DNA of 64,000 nt from the NCBI RefSeq assembly GCF_005048155.1, contig NZ_SUMB01000010.1, positions 310,001 to 374,000 of the forward strand, read 5' to 3'. The notes under the pieces are model-generated. The model worked only from the letters and a program-made list of their open reading frames with translations, ran no database searches and was not told the origin of the DNA. This DNA is from Streptomyces piniterrae (GTDB taxonomy: Bacteria > Actinomycetota > Actinomycetes > Streptomycetales > Streptomycetaceae). Made by a program: the position numbers and the translations under genes. Below are positions 17,083 through 26,357 of the stretch, in pieces; the first letter of the stretch is position 1; every line of letters starts with the position of its first letter.

Positions 17083-19593
17083 TTGACGGAGAGAGTCGAG
17101 GAAACGGCAGGGCCGGGCGGAGTACCGGGCCCGCACACCGACCCCGGGGCCACCCCCGCGCCCGCCCCCGAAGGCGGCTATCCCGCGGCCCGGCTGCGGC
17201 TCCTCCAGGACGACGCCCCCACGGGCCCGGACCGCCGCGCCGCCCTCGCCCGGCTGACCGACGACTGGCTCACCGCTCTCCTCGCCGGCGCCGCCAGCGC
17301 CTCCGGCGTGCACGGCGCCGCCCTCGTCGCCGTCGGCGGATACGGCCGCGGCGAACTCTCCCCGCGCAGCGACCTCGACCTCCTGCTGCTGCACGACGGA
17401 CGCGCCGACCCCGGCGCCGTCGCCGCCCTCGCCGACCGCCTCTGGTACCCCGTCTGGGACCTCGGCCTGGACCTCGACCACTCCGTACGCACCCCCGCCG
17501 AGGCCCGTACCGCGGCCCGCGAGGACCTCAAGGTGCAACTGGGCCTGCTCGACGCCCGCCACCTGGCCGGAGACCCGGAGCTGACCGCCGCGCTGCGCAC
17601 CGCCGCGTACGCCGACTGGCGCGAGAGCGCCCCCAAGCGACTGCCCGAACTCCACGAGATGTGCCAGGAGCGCGCCGAACGGCAGGGCGAGCTGCAATAC
17701 CTCCTCGAACCCGACCTCAAGGAGTCCAGGGGCGGACTGCGGGACGCCACCGCGCTCCGGGCGGTCGCCGCGTCCTGGCTCGCCGACGCCCCCCGCGGCG
17801 GCCTGGAAGCCGCCCGCACCCGCCTGCTCGACACCCGCGACGCGCTCCACCTGGTCACCGGGCGCGCCACCGACCGGCTCTCCCTCCAGGAGCAGCCCCA
17901 GGTCGCCGACGCCCTCGGCCTGCTCGACGCGGACACCCTGCTGCGGCAGACCTACGAATCCGCCCGCACCATCTCCTACGCCGCCGACGTCACCTGGCGC
18001 GAGGTCGGCCGGGTACTGCGGGCCCGCTCCGTCAAACCCATGCTGCGCGGGCTGTTGCCCGGCCGGGGCGCCGCCAAGGGGGAGCGCTCGCCGCTCGCCG
18101 AGGGCGTCGTCGAACTCGACGGCGAGGCGGTGCTGGCCCGCACCGCCCGCCCGGAACGGGACCCGGTGCTGGTGCTGCGCGCCGCGGCCGCCGCCGCCCA
18201 GGCCGGGCTGCCGCTGGCGGTGCACGCGATCCGCCGGTGCGCCCGTGCCGCCGCCGACCTGCCCGTGCCGTGGCCCGCCGAGGCCCGCGAGCAGCTGATC
18301 ACGCTCCTCGGCGCGGGCGCGCACACCGTGCCCGTATGGGAGTCCCTGGAGGCCGAGGGCGTCATCACACAGCTGCTGCCCGACTGGGAGCGCGTCCGCT
18401 GCCGTCCGCAGCGCAATCCTGTCCACACCTGGACCGTCGACCGCCACCTGGTCGAGACCGCCGTCCGGGCCTCCGCGCTGACCCGCCGGGTGCACCGCCC
18501 CGACCTGCTGCTGATCGCCGCCCTGCTGCACGACATCGGCAAGGGCTGGCCCGGCGACCACTCCGTGGCCGGCGAGACCATCGCCCGCGACATGGCCACC
18601 CGGCTCGGCTTCGACGCCCGCGACGTCGCGGTGATCGCCACCCTCGTACGGCACCATCTGCTGCTCATCGAGACCGCCACCCGCCGCGACCTGGACGACC
18701 CGGAGACCGTCGGCGCGGTCGCGGACGCCGTCGGCAGCGCCGGCACCCTGGAACTGCTGCACGCCCTGACCGAGGCCGACGCGCTCGCCACCGGGCCCGC
18801 CGCCTGGTCCGCCTGGCGCGGCGGACTCGTCGCCGACCTCGTCAAACGCGTCGGCGCGCAGCTCGCGGGGGAGGCCGTACCGGAGGGCCGTCCGACGGAC
18901 GAGCCGACCGCCGAGCAGGAGCGGCTGGCGATCGAGGCGGCCCGCACCGGCGGCCCGGTCCTGGCCCTGCGCACCCGCGACGAGGCCCCCGTGGGCGAGC
19001 ACGCGACCGAGTCCGGCGACGGCCCGGAGCCGGTCGGCGTCGAACTGCTCATCGCCGTCCCCGACCAGCCCGGTGTCCTCGCCGCCGCGGCCGGCGTCCT
19101 TGCCCTGCACCGGCTCACCGTCCGCGCCGCCGACCTGGGCACCGTCGACCCCATCGGGGAGGGCCCGGTCCTGCTGCTCAGCTGGCGGGTGGCCGCCGAA
19201 TACGGCTCGCTGCCGCAGGCCGTCCGGCTCCGCGCCGACCTGGTCCGCGCCCTCGACGGCTCGCTGGACATCCCGGCCCGCCTCGCCGAACGCGAACGCG
19301 CCTACGCCCGCCGCTCCCGTGCCGTCCTCGCCCCGCCGCCCCGCGTCACCGTCGCCCCCGGCACGTCCCGCACCGCGACCGTCATCGAGGTCCGCGCCCA
19401 GGACGCGCACGGCCTGCTGCACCGGATCGGGCGCGCGCTGGAGGAGGCGGGCGTCAGCGTCCGCAGCGCCCACATCAGCACGCTCGGATCGAACGCCGTG
19501 GACGCCTTCTATGTGACGGACACCAAGGGCGCTCCGCTGCCCGCCGACCAGTCCGCGGCCCTCGTCCGCGGGGTGCAGAGCGCGCTGGAGTGA
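17083..19593 (+). CDS. glnD: PII nucleotidyltransferase/removing enzyme GlnD
   Basis: GlnD modifies and demodifies GlnK; the actinomycete enzyme is an adenylyltransferase. The 836-aa product contains the nucleotidyltransferase motif GGYGRGELSPRSDLDLLLLH (about 85-104) with its metal-binding Asp pair, a central helical region, an HD phosphohydrolase domain with LLHDIGKGWPGDHS (about 480-493), and two C-terminal ACT domains beginning VELLIAVPDQPGVLA and VIEVRAQDAHGLLHRIG. I chose TTG at 17083 because a GGAG site lies 8 bp upstream and the first 45 residues downstream are variable in the family. A GTG at 17045 is out of frame. The gap of 171 bp after glnK contains a hairpin. Confidence 0.92.
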   Translation: MTERVEETAGPGGVPGPHTDPGATPAPAPEGGYPAARLRLLQDDAPTGPDRRAALARLTDDWLTALLAGAASASGVHGAALVAVGGYGRGELSPRSDLDLLLLHDGRADPGAVAALADRLWYPVWDLGLDLDHSVRTPAEARTAAREDLKVQLGLLDARHLAGDPELTAALRTAAYADWRESAPKRLPELHEMCQERAERQGELQYLLEPDLKESRGGLRDATALRAVAASWLADAPRGGLEAARTRLLDTRDALHLVTGRATDRLSLQEQPQVADALGLLDADTLLRQTYESARTISYAADVTWREVGRVLRARSVKPMLRGLLPGRGAAKGERSPLAEGVVELDGEAVLARTARPERDPVLVLRAAAAAAQAGLPLAVHAIRRCARAAADLPVPWPAEAREQLITLLGAGAHTVPVWESLEAEGVITQLLPDWERVRCRPQRNPVHTWTVDRHLVETAVRASALTRRVHRPDLLLIAALLHDIGKGWPGDHSVAGETIARDMATRLGFDARDVAVIATLVRHHLLLIETATRRDLDDPETVGAVADAVGSAGTLELLHALTEADALATGPAAWSAWRGGLVADLVKRVGAQLAGEAVPEGRPTDEPTAEQERLAIEAARTGGPVLALRTRDEAPVGEHATESGDGPEPVGVELLIAVPDQPGVLAAAAGVLALHRLTVRAADLGTVDPIGEGPVLLLSWRVAAEYGSLPQAVRLRADLVRALDGSLDIPARLAERERAYARRSRAVLAPPPRVTVAPGTSRTATVIEVRAQDAHGLLHRIGRALEEAGVSVRSAHISTLGSNAVDAFYVTDTKGAPLPADQSAALVRGVQSALE

Positions 19594-19721
19594 TCCGCGT
19601 CACCATGCCGGCGGGCCGTCGGCCGCCCGCACGCCGCCGGTCCGCGGTGGGTCGCTTGCCAGGCCGGATACCCTAGGAGGCGATTACCTCCGCCCCCGAC
19701 CCCTGAGGATCGACGACCGCC

Positions 19722-21272
19722 GTGTTCGATACGCTTTCCGACCGCCTGGCGAGTACTTTCAAAAACCTCCGGGGCAAGGGCCGCCTGAGCGAGGCGGACA
19801 TCGACGCCACAGCGCGTGAGATCCGTATCGCCCTGCTCGAGGCCGACGTCGCCCTCCCCGTCGTACGGGCCTTCATCAAGCAGGTCAAGGACCGGGCCAC
19901 CGGCTCCGAGGTCTCCCAGGCGCTGAACCCCGCCCAGCAGGTCATCAAGATCGTCAACGAGGAGCTCATCGGCATCCTCGGCGGCGAGACCCGCCGGCTG
20001 CGGTTCGCCAAGACCCCGCCGACCGTGATCATGCTGGCCGGTCTCCAGGGTGCGGGTAAGACCACCCTCGCCGGCAAGCTCGGCCGCTGGCTCAAGGCGC
20101 AGGGCCACGCCCCGCTGCTCGTCGCCTGTGACCTCCAGCGTCCCAACGCCGTCAACCAGCTCTCCGTCGTCGCCGAGCGCGCCGGTGTCGCGATCTACGC
20201 GCCCGAGCCCGGCAACGGCACCGGCGACCCCGTCAAGGTCGCCAAGGACTCCATCGAGTTCGCCCGCGGCAAGCAGCACGACGTCGTCATCGTCGACACC
20301 GCCGGCCGCCTGGGCATCGACCAGGAGCTGATGCAGCAGGCCGCGGACATCCGCGACGCGGTCAGCCCGGACGAGATCCTCTTCATCGTCGACGCGATGA
20401 TCGGCCAGGACGCGGTCAACACCGCCGAGGCGTTCCGCGACGGCGTCGGCTTCGACGGCGTGGTGCTCTCCAAGCTCGACGGTGACGCCCGCGGTGGTGC
20501 CGCGCTGTCCATCGCGCACGTCACCGGCAAGCAGATCATGTTCGCCTCCAACGGCGAGAAGCTGGACGACTTCGACGCGTTCCACCCGGACCGCATGGCG
20601 TCCCGCATCCTCGGCATGGGCGACATGCTGTCGCTCATCGAGAAGGCCGAGCAGACCTTCAGCCAGGCCGAGGCCGAGAAGATGGCGGCCAAGCTCCAGA
20701 AGGGCCCCAAGGAGTTCACGCTCGACGACTTCCTGGCCCAGATGGAGCAGGTCCGCAAGATGGGCTCCATCTCGAAGCTCCTCGGCATGCTGCCCGGCAT
20801 GGGGCAGATGAAGGACCAGATCAACAACCTCGACGAGCGCGAGGTCGACCGCACGGCCGCCATCATCAAGTCGATGACCCCGGCCGAGCGCCAGGAGCCG
20901 ACGATCATCAACGGCTCGCGCCGCGCCCGTATCGCCAAGGGCTCCGGCGTCGATGTCAGCACCGTGAAGAACCTCGTCGAGCGGTTCTTCGAGGCCCGCA
21001 AGATGATGTCGAGGATGGCCCAGGGCGGCGGCATGCCGGGCATGCCGGGGATGCCGGGCATGGGTGGCGGCGCCTCCCGGAAGAAGAAGCAGGTCAAGCA
21101 GGCCAAGGGCAAGCGCAAGAGCGGCAACCCGATGAAGCGCAAGGCCGAGGAGCAGGCCGCGGCCGCCCGCCGCGAGGCCGCCGAGGCCGGCAACCCGCTG
21201 GGGCTGCCGCAGGGCGGGCAGGACCCGCAGAACTTCGAACTCCCGGAGGAGTTCAAGAAGTTCATGGGCTGA
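19722..21272 (+). CDS. ffh: Signal recognition particle protein Ffh
   Basis: Ffh binds signal sequences and the SRP RNA and works with FtsY. The 516-aa product has the N domain, GTPase motifs GLQGAGKTTLAGKLG (G1, about 108-122), DLQRPNAVNQL, DTAGRLGIDQEL (G3) and SKLDGDARGG (G4/G5), and a Met-rich M domain (about 300-440) with SGVDVSTVKNLVERFFEARKMM. The C-terminal tail has GMPGMPGMPGM and a basic KKKQVKQAKGKRKSGN stretch, then an acidic end, a longer tail than in E. coli but typical of streptomycetes. GTG at 19722 gives the family start (F-D-T-L-S-D-R-L). The ribosome binding site is weak and distant (GAGG at about -15). Confidence 0.95.
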   Translation: MFDTLSDRLASTFKNLRGKGRLSEADIDATAREIRIALLEADVALPVVRAFIKQVKDRATGSEVSQALNPAQQVIKIVNEELIGILGGETRRLRFAKTPPTVIMLAGLQGAGKTTLAGKLGRWLKAQGHAPLLVACDLQRPNAVNQLSVVAERAGVAIYAPEPGNGTGDPVKVAKDSIEFARGKQHDVVIVDTAGRLGIDQELMQQAADIRDAVSPDEILFIVDAMIGQDAVNTAEAFRDGVGFDGVVLSKLDGDARGGAALSIAHVTGKQIMFASNGEKLDDFDAFHPDRMASRILGMGDMLSLIEKAEQTFSQAEAEKMAAKLQKGPKEFTLDDFLAQMEQVRKMGSISKLLGMLPGMGQMKDQINNLDEREVDRTAAIIKSMTPAERQEPTIINGSRRARIAKGSGVDVSTVKNLVERFFEARKMMSRMAQGGGMPGMPGMPGMGGGASRKKKQVKQAKGKRKSGNPMKRKAEEQAAAARREAAEAGNPLGLPQGGQDPQNFELPEEFKKFMG

Positions 21273-21343
21273 GGTCCTGAGCCGGCCCGTCCGCTTGCCG
21301 GCGCGGAATCCGAGGCTCCGCACCCGAAACCGAGCCTCCACAC

Positions 21344-21372
21344 CCGCCCACCCCCCGAAGGGGGGTGGGCGG
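21344..21372. terminator. Hairpin after ffh
   Basis: A perfect 13-bp stem (CCGCCCACCCCCC and complement) with a 3-nt loop lies 72 bp after the ffh stop. It sits between converging genes and can act on both. An A-rich run follows on the plus strand. Confidence 0.8.
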
Positions 21373-21410
21373 CGGGGAAAAAACAAAGGTGCGGGGTGGG
21401 CGGCGGGGAA

Positions 21411-21528
21411 GGGCCAAGGGGCGGTTGAGCCGCGGGCCAGGTTCAAAGGGGCGGTTGAGCCGCAGGGCAGGGCCAAAGGGATGGTTGGGCCGCAGGGCAG
21501 GGCCAAGGGGCGGTTGGGCCACGGGCCA
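21411..21528. repeat. Four tandem 29/30-bp repeats downstream of ffh
   Basis: Units lie at 21411-21439, 21440-21469, 21470-21499 and 21500-21528. They share GGNNCAAAGGG(G)CGGTTG(A/G)GCC and end CAGGGCA or CGGGCCA. A 17-bp repeat (GGGTGGGCGGCGGGGAA, about 21363-21379 and 21394-21410) immediately precedes them. The array is non-coding and fills the space up to the yhf-like operon. Confidence 0.88.
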
Positions 21529-21543
21529 GGGGCGCCCCGGTCC

Positions 21544-22713
21544 TCACGGCTCCACGACCGGCCGTCCCCAAGGGTCGTATCGCCCCGTCAACTTCCCTGC
21601 GCCGCCGTCGAGTCCGGACACGACGGCGACCGTGCTGCGGGTGGTGAAGACCTGGGTACGGAAGGCCAGCACGGCCGTGTCGCCGGGCCGTGCGTCGCCC
21701 GGCTCCAGCAGCCGGTAGTAGTCGATGTTCGCCGCCGGCGCCGCCCGCACCGCGAGGCGGGCGCCGGTGCGCGGGATCAGCGCGGACCGGATCGAGGCCC
21801 GGGGGTAGAAACCGCCGCCGAACAGCGCCGGGCGGCCGTCCGCGAGCAGATGCGCGACCTCGCTGACGTACACGTACGCGGGCCGCTCCGGCTGCCTCGG
21901 GTCGACGGCGTGCAGCGGAGTGGTGCCGGTCAGCGCGTGTCCGGGCTCCCCGTGGGTCGCGCCGAGGCGGGCCAGCAGCGGAAGGCTCGCCATCGAGGTG
22001 ACGCCGGGCGCGCTCAGCGTCAGCCGGGCGGCGGCCACCCCGGCGCGGGAGGCGAGCAACTCCCTTGCCTCGCAAGCCAGTTGGAGGTTCGGGGCGGGGA
22101 GCGGGCGGCCCGTGTCCGGTGCGCACGCCAGACACGGGAACGCCGTCACCCCCGCGACACGTACGCCGGGAAGGCGCGCGGCCGCGGCGGCGAAGGCGTC
22201 CAGCGAGGCGACCGGTACACCCCCCTCCTGGCCCGGATGGACGCTGCCCGGCACGCCCTCGACGCGGACGAGGATGTCCTGGACGAGGCCGAGCCGCCGG
22301 GCCGCGTCCGAGACCGCGCGGGCGTTGGCGAGGTCGTAGACGGTGACCGCCTCCGGGCGCCAGGCGAGCAGCTCCGGCAGCGCACGGAACGGGATCTGCA
22401 CCAGATGCCCGAGGTTCCCGGCCCGCGCGCCCGCCGCACACAGCGTCCGGGCCTCGGGCGCGTCGATCGCGGCGAACGCCGGGAGGTGCCGGGCGACGGC
22501 CCGGATGAGCTCGGGATTCCGGCCCACCTGCTTGACCACGGGCCAGAGCCGCAGGCCCAGGCGCCCGGCTTCGGCGGCGAGCAGCGCCGCGTTCGACTCC
22601 ACGGCGTCCAGGTCCAGCACATAGCTGTCGGGCGGGATGGCGCCGGCCTCGTGCAGCTCGGTCGCGAAGGCGACCAGCCGGGGATTGCGGGCGAGGACGG
22701 TGTCGAGGAACAC
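21544..22713 (-). CDS. YhfX-like PLP enzyme of the alanine racemase fold
   Basis: The 389-aa product matches E. coli YhfX in length and style. The N-terminal TIM-barrel has YVLDLDAVESNAALL (31-45) and LWPVVKQVG with the PLP-binding Lys61. The C-terminal beta domain holds HALTGTTPLH and GGGFYPRA. Fold-type III PLP enzymes racemise, deaminate or aldol-cleave amino acids; the substrate here is unknown. It is the last gene of the yhf-like operon, starting one base after the yhfS stop. GTG at 22713 fits the family N-terminus (V/M-F-L-D-x-x-L). ATG at 22740 has a better AAGGA site and would overlap yhfS by 26 bp. Confidence 0.8.
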   Translation of the reverse strand: MFLDTVLARNPRLVAFATELHEAGAIPPDSYVLDLDAVESNAALLAAEAGRLGLRLWPVVKQVGRNPELIRAVARHLPAFAAIDAPEARTLCAAGARAGNLGHLVQIPFRALPELLAWRPEAVTVYDLANARAVSDAARRLGLVQDILVRVEGVPGSVHPGQEGGVPVASLDAFAAAAARLPGVRVAGVTAFPCLACAPDTGRPLPAPNLQLACEARELLASRAGVAAARLTLSAPGVTSMASLPLLARLGATHGEPGHALTGTTPLHAVDPRQPERPAYVYVSEVAHLLADGRPALFGGGFYPRASIRSALIPRTGARLAVRAAPAANIDYYRLLEPGDARPGDTAVLAFRTQVFTTRSTVAVVSGLDGGAGKLTGRYDPWGRPVVEP

Positions 22714-22714
22714 G

Positions 22715-23995
22715 TCAGTCGTTGTCCTTGAGGGAGACATGGTCCTTGGGGCAGGCGTGCGGTGAGTGGTGGGCGTGCGGCGGGAGGCCGTCGTGCGAGG
22801 CCTGGTCCGCGGGCTCGCACGGGTCGTCCGGAGCCCGCCCGCCGCCGCCCCCGCGCAGGTCGGCGAGCGCCCGCCGGAGGATGTCCAGGACGAGATCCGC
22901 TCCGGCCCGCATCGGGTTGATCCGTACGGCCCAGTCGGCGAGCTCGGGCGCATCGGCCAGTGCGGAGCCGGACAGCCGGTAGAAGAGCGGGGCGATCTCG
23001 TAGCGGGAGTCGGCGCCCACCGGGTACGGGGCGGCGCCGTGCCGCGCGGCGGCGGTCGGCAGCGCGCGGGCCAGCGGGCGGTCCAGGCGCACCAGCACAC
23101 AGCGGTCCTGCGCGTTGGCGAGCGTCACCTCGGCGACGCCCGGCACCTCGCCGGCCGCCAGCCGCTCCGCGACCTCGGCCGCCACCTGCGACTGCACCGC
23201 CCACATCACCGGCACATGGGTCAGCGCCCGCAGCGCGTCCAGCGCCTGGTGGCCCTGGACCTGGCCGCCGCCCGAGTAGTTGTCCGCCCGCACCCGTGCC
23301 ACCAGGTCGGCGCTGCCGAGGACCGCGCCGACGCCCTCCGGGCCGTGCAGCTTGAACAGCGAGAAACAGGACGCGTCGGCGCCCAGCTCCACCCCGCACG
23401 CCGGGACCCGCAGCACCGCGTAGTTGTCGTCCACGACGGTGCGCACCCCCGCCGCCCGGCACTCCGCCAGCACCGCCCCCAGGTCGTAGGAGTCCGCCGG
23501 CCGCTGCCGGGTGTGCTGGACATACGCCCACCCGAACCGCCCGGCCGCCAGCGCACGGGCCAGTTCGCGCCGGTCGTTGAAATCCGCCTCCACGGTATGG
23601 ACGCCCAGGCCGCGCAGGGTGACGGCGGTGGTGCGGTAGACCGGCGCGCGGTGGATCAGCAGCGGCTCGCCCGCCCCCAGGACGGCGCCGAGCGCGGCCC
23701 GGATCGCGCCCGTGCCGGCGCCCTGCACCAGTGCCGCGGCCTCGGCCCCGAAGAAGTCGGCGAGCACCGCCTCCACCCGGGCGGTGCTCCGCGGCCGCCC
23801 GTGACCCGGTACGACACCGGCGTCCGCCTCGAAGAGCTGCGGCCCCTCGAAGTGCCGGGCGGTGCACTCCAGCAGCCGGAACTGGCGGGTCAGCGCGTCG
23901 GGGAGGGGGACGGTCGGGAGGGGGAAGGTGCGGGGGAGACGCGGCGGCTCCGCCGGAGGAGCCGGTCGACGGGGGCGAGTGGGGCGCGTGGTCAC
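22715..23995 (-). CDS. YhfS-like PLP-dependent aminotransferase-fold enzyme
   Basis: The 426-aa product is a fold-type I PLP enzyme resembling E. coli YhfS and more distantly cystathionine gamma-synthase/methionine gamma-lyase proteins. Key residues are GAGTGAIRAAL (phosphate-binding, 92-102), VVDDNYAVLR with Asp189/190 (pyridine-N contact), and FSLFKLHGPEGVG with the Schiff-base Lys215. Compared with YhfS (about 360 aa) it carries a Pro/Arg-rich N-terminal extension of about 25 residues and a His/Pro-rich C-terminal tail after about residue 385 (SHDGLPPHAHHSPHACPKDH), which could bind metal. Its GTG start overlaps the php stop by 4 bp and has a GGAGGGGA site. The reaction is unknown. Confidence 0.8.
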   Translation of the reverse strand: MTTRPTRPRRPAPPAEPPRLPRTFPLPTVPLPDALTRQFRLLECTARHFEGPQLFEADAGVVPGHGRPRSTARVEAVLADFFGAEAAALVQGAGTGAIRAALGAVLGAGEPLLIHRAPVYRTTAVTLRGLGVHTVEADFNDRRELARALAAGRFGWAYVQHTRQRPADSYDLGAVLAECRAAGVRTVVDDNYAVLRVPACGVELGADASCFSLFKLHGPEGVGAVLGSADLVARVRADNYSGGGQVQGHQALDALRALTHVPVMWAVQSQVAAEVAERLAAGEVPGVAEVTLANAQDRCVLVRLDRPLARALPTAAARHGAAPYPVGADSRYEIAPLFYRLSGSALADAPELADWAVRINPMRAGADLVLDILRRALADLRGGGGGRAPDDPCEPADQASHDGLPPHAHHSPHACPKDHVSLKDND

Positions 23996-24945
23996 CTCGG
24001 CTCCCCTCCGGTCAGGAACCGCAGCGGATTGCGCCGCGTCAGCCCGTCGATCAGCTCCTCGTCCGCCCCGGCCGCCCGCAACCGCGGCAGAAACGACCGG
24101 AAGAGGTGCCCGTACCCGCCTCCGCCCGCGTCCGCCAGATAGCCGTGCCGGGAGATGTCGCAGCTGAGCAGCGCCCGGTCCGCGTGCCCGGCCTCCAGCA
24201 GCGCCAGCAGCAGCCGCAGCCGTACCGCGTCGCTCTGGTAGCCCTCCTTGCCGACGGTGTCGAACGCGACATACGCGCCGGCCGCCGCCAGCTCGCGGTG
24301 CACGCCCGGATCGTCGAGCAGGTCCTGATGGCCGACGCTGATGCGGTGCGGCGGCAGCCCCGCCGCGGTCAGCAGCTCCAGCTGGGCCAGGCCACCGCGG
24401 CCGAGCCGCGCATGGGTGGCCAGCGACAGGCCGGTGGCGACGGCCGCACGGGCGGCGGCGGTCAGCGTCCGCCGCTCCGGCCCGCTCGGCACATCGCCGT
24501 GGCTGCCGGCCTCGCCGATGACGCCCGGCCGGATGCCGGTGCCGTCGCACCCGTGCTCGATCTCGTCGATCAGTGACGCGGTCAGCCGCCCGGTGTCCGC
24601 GGTGGCGACCTCCGGCGGGTGGAACGCCTCGTGGTACCAGCCGGTGCCGGCGACGACCGCGACACCGGACTCCTCGGCGATCCGGGCCAGCGCCCGGACG
24701 TCCCGCCCCATGCCCCGGCAGGTCAGCTCGACGACGAGGGCGAGCCCGAACCCGGCGCGCAGCGCGGCCAGTTCACGGGTGACGGCGGGCCGGTGCGGTG
24801 CGGTGAGAGTGGCCGTACGGTCGCCGCCACGGGCGAGATCGAGGGCCAGATGCTCATGGGCGAGCACCGGGCCGCGCACGGCGGAGGCGGGCAGCGGGCC
24901 CGCGACGGTGCGCAGCGGGCCGGGCGGGCTGTGCCGGTCGGTCAT
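23992..24945 (-). CDS. php: Php-like phosphotriesterase-family metal hydrolase
   Basis: The 317-aa TIM-barrel amidohydrolase matches the phosphotriesterase homology protein (Php/YhfV). Predicted metal ligands are His30 and His32 (LAHEHLAL), Glu145 (VIGEAGSH), His178 (LATHARLG), His206 (SVGHQDLL) and Asp263 (LSCDISRH). Glu145 replaces the carboxylated Lys of true phosphotriesterases, exactly as in E. coli Php, so a binuclear centre is still possible. Family members hydrolyse lactones or phosphoesters; the Php substrate is not known. ATG at 24945 has AAGGACC upstream. It overlaps the next gene by GTGA and follows the yhfT-like gene by 63 bp, in a six-gene operon. Confidence 0.85.
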   Translation of the reverse strand: MTDRHSPPGPLRTVAGPLPASAVRGPVLAHEHLALDLARGGDRTATLTAPHRPAVTRELAALRAGFGLALVVELTCRGMGRDVRALARIAEESGVAVVAGTGWYHEAFHPPEVATADTGRLTASLIDEIEHGCDGTGIRPGVIGEAGSHGDVPSGPERRTLTAAARAAVATGLSLATHARLGRGGLAQLELLTAAGLPPHRISVGHQDLLDDPGVHRELAAAGAYVAFDTVGKEGYQSDAVRLRLLLALLEAGHADRALLSCDISRHGYLADAGGGGYGHLFRSFLPRLRAAGADEELIDGLTRRNPLRFLTGGEPR

Positions 24946-25008
24946 GGAGGTCCTTCCCGGCCGTGTCGTACGCGGCCGCGTCCCGCTCCGGGCGGTGTGC
25001 GCCCGCGC

Positions 25009-26352
25009 TCAGGACGTGAGGGGGGTGAACAGGTCCAGCCAGTACAGGACGTTGAGGAGCACACCGCCGGCGAGGACCGCGGCGGGGCCGGCAGCCATCC
25101 GGACCACGACCCGCCCCATCGCCTCGTTCAGCAGATACAGCCCGCCGACGATCAGCAGGCCGAGCCCGCCGCCCATCGTCTGCGCGGCCAGCAACGAACC
25201 GAAGAGGACGGCCAGTTGGAGGGTGTCGCCGATCGCGCTCCGCAGCCGTTCGGAGGAGTCGCGTACGGACGGCAGCCTGCCCAGCACCCGGCCGATCCCG
25301 CTGAGCGCCAGCACCTCGACGGTGAAGACCAGCGCACCGCACACCACCGCCAGCCACGGGTTCGGCAGCAGATAGCCGAGCGGGTAGACGACGGTGAAAC
25401 CGGCGATGCCGTACGCCCCGGAGGCCAGTGCGGTGGTGGCGATCAACGGGAGGAACCCGAACGCCCGGTAGAAGTCGACCTGGGCCGCCTCCGCGTACTG
25501 CCCCTGGGCGATGAGGAAGCTGGTCGCCTCACCGCCGCCGAATATGTGCGTCTGGGACAGCAGGCACACACCGGCGCCCAGCGCCATGAACAGTGGTAGG
25601 TGCTGTCGCAGCCGGGCAGCGCTCGCGCTGAACAGCGAGGCCATCGGGTCGTCGACGCCCGTCTCGTTTCCGGCGTCCTGATCCGTCGTCGCCCCGTCCC
25701 GCCGCTCCCGTAGATCCCTGGCCACCGCGAAACCGATCAGCATCAGCACCCCGGCCGCCATCGCCAACGACCCCGCGAACACCTTCGGCCACAGCTTCAT
25801 CGTCAGCACGACGAGCACCAGCTCCACCGCGCCCGCGACGGCGCCCCGCGCCCTGCCGAACTGCTTGCAGACCGCCAGCACCGGAAACAGCGTGAACAGG
25901 AACAGGATCGGCGTCGACATCTGCTGCATGGCCGTCAGAAAGTCCACCGGCAGCCGGTGCGCCGCGTCATTCGCCCCCTTGAGACCGAAGACGACCACCG
26001 CGCCCCAGGCACCGCCCAGCACCGGCGCCAGCCACTTCCGCGGCGCGAGGATGCCGAGAACGTCGGTCGGCAGAAACACCAGCCAGGGATTGAGCACACC
26101 GGACGACAACGCCATCGGCGCGCCGAGCCCGAAGACGAAACCCGCCGAGAGCCCGAAGGACACCGCGCCGGTCGCGCCGCGCCTGGTCCGCCCCTGGACG
26201 AAGTCCAGCAGGAACGGCCGCACCCCGTCGTTGAACACCGCCAGCGCCCGGTGCGAGACGAACGCGGTCAGCGCACACAGCCCGATCACCGTCAGCCGCT
26301 GCGCCGGAGCGAAGTCCAGTCCGCCCGCGGCGGCGGCGAGTTGGGCGCCCAC
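25009..26352 (-). CDS. YhfT-like polytopic membrane protein
   Basis: The 447-aa protein has about 11 hydrophobic segments and matches E. coli YhfT in length and position. Recognisable stretches include RLTVIGLCALTAFVSHRALAVFNDGVRPFLLDF (with two charged residues in a membrane segment) and GGGEATSFLIAQGQ. A hydrophilic loop around residues 210-235 divides the two halves. It looks like a transporter and, given two PLP enzymes and a hydrolase downstream, may import their substrate. GTG at 26352 lies 5 bp after the yhfU stop; no clear ribosome binding site is seen, consistent with coupling. The family is uncharacterised. Confidence 0.78.
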   Translation of the reverse strand: MGAQLAAAAGGLDFAPAQRLTVIGLCALTAFVSHRALAVFNDGVRPFLLDFVQGRTRRGATGAVSFGLSAGFVFGLGAPMALSSGVLNPWLVFLPTDVLGILAPRKWLAPVLGGAWGAVVVFGLKGANDAAHRLPVDFLTAMQQMSTPILFLFTLFPVLAVCKQFGRARGAVAGAVELVLVVLTMKLWPKVFAGSLAMAAGVLMLIGFAVARDLRERRDGATTDQDAGNETGVDDPMASLFSASAARLRQHLPLFMALGAGVCLLSQTHIFGGGEATSFLIAQGQYAEAAQVDFYRAFGFLPLIATTALASGAYGIAGFTVVYPLGYLLPNPWLAVVCGALVFTVEVLALSGIGRVLGRLPSVRDSSERLRSAIGDTLQLAVLFGSLLAAQTMGGGLGLLIVGGLYLLNEAMGRVVVRMAAGPAAVLAGGVLLNVLYWLDLFTPLTS

Positions 26353-26357
26353 GGAGG

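Noticed and set aside
21363..21528. CRISPR array in the tandem repeats after ffh
   Set aside because: Units are contiguous with no unique spacers, and no cas genes are present.
24341..25375. Plus-strand open frames across the yhf-like operon
   Set aside because: They are antisense shadows; minus-strand frames carry full metal and PLP motifs and tight gene overlaps.
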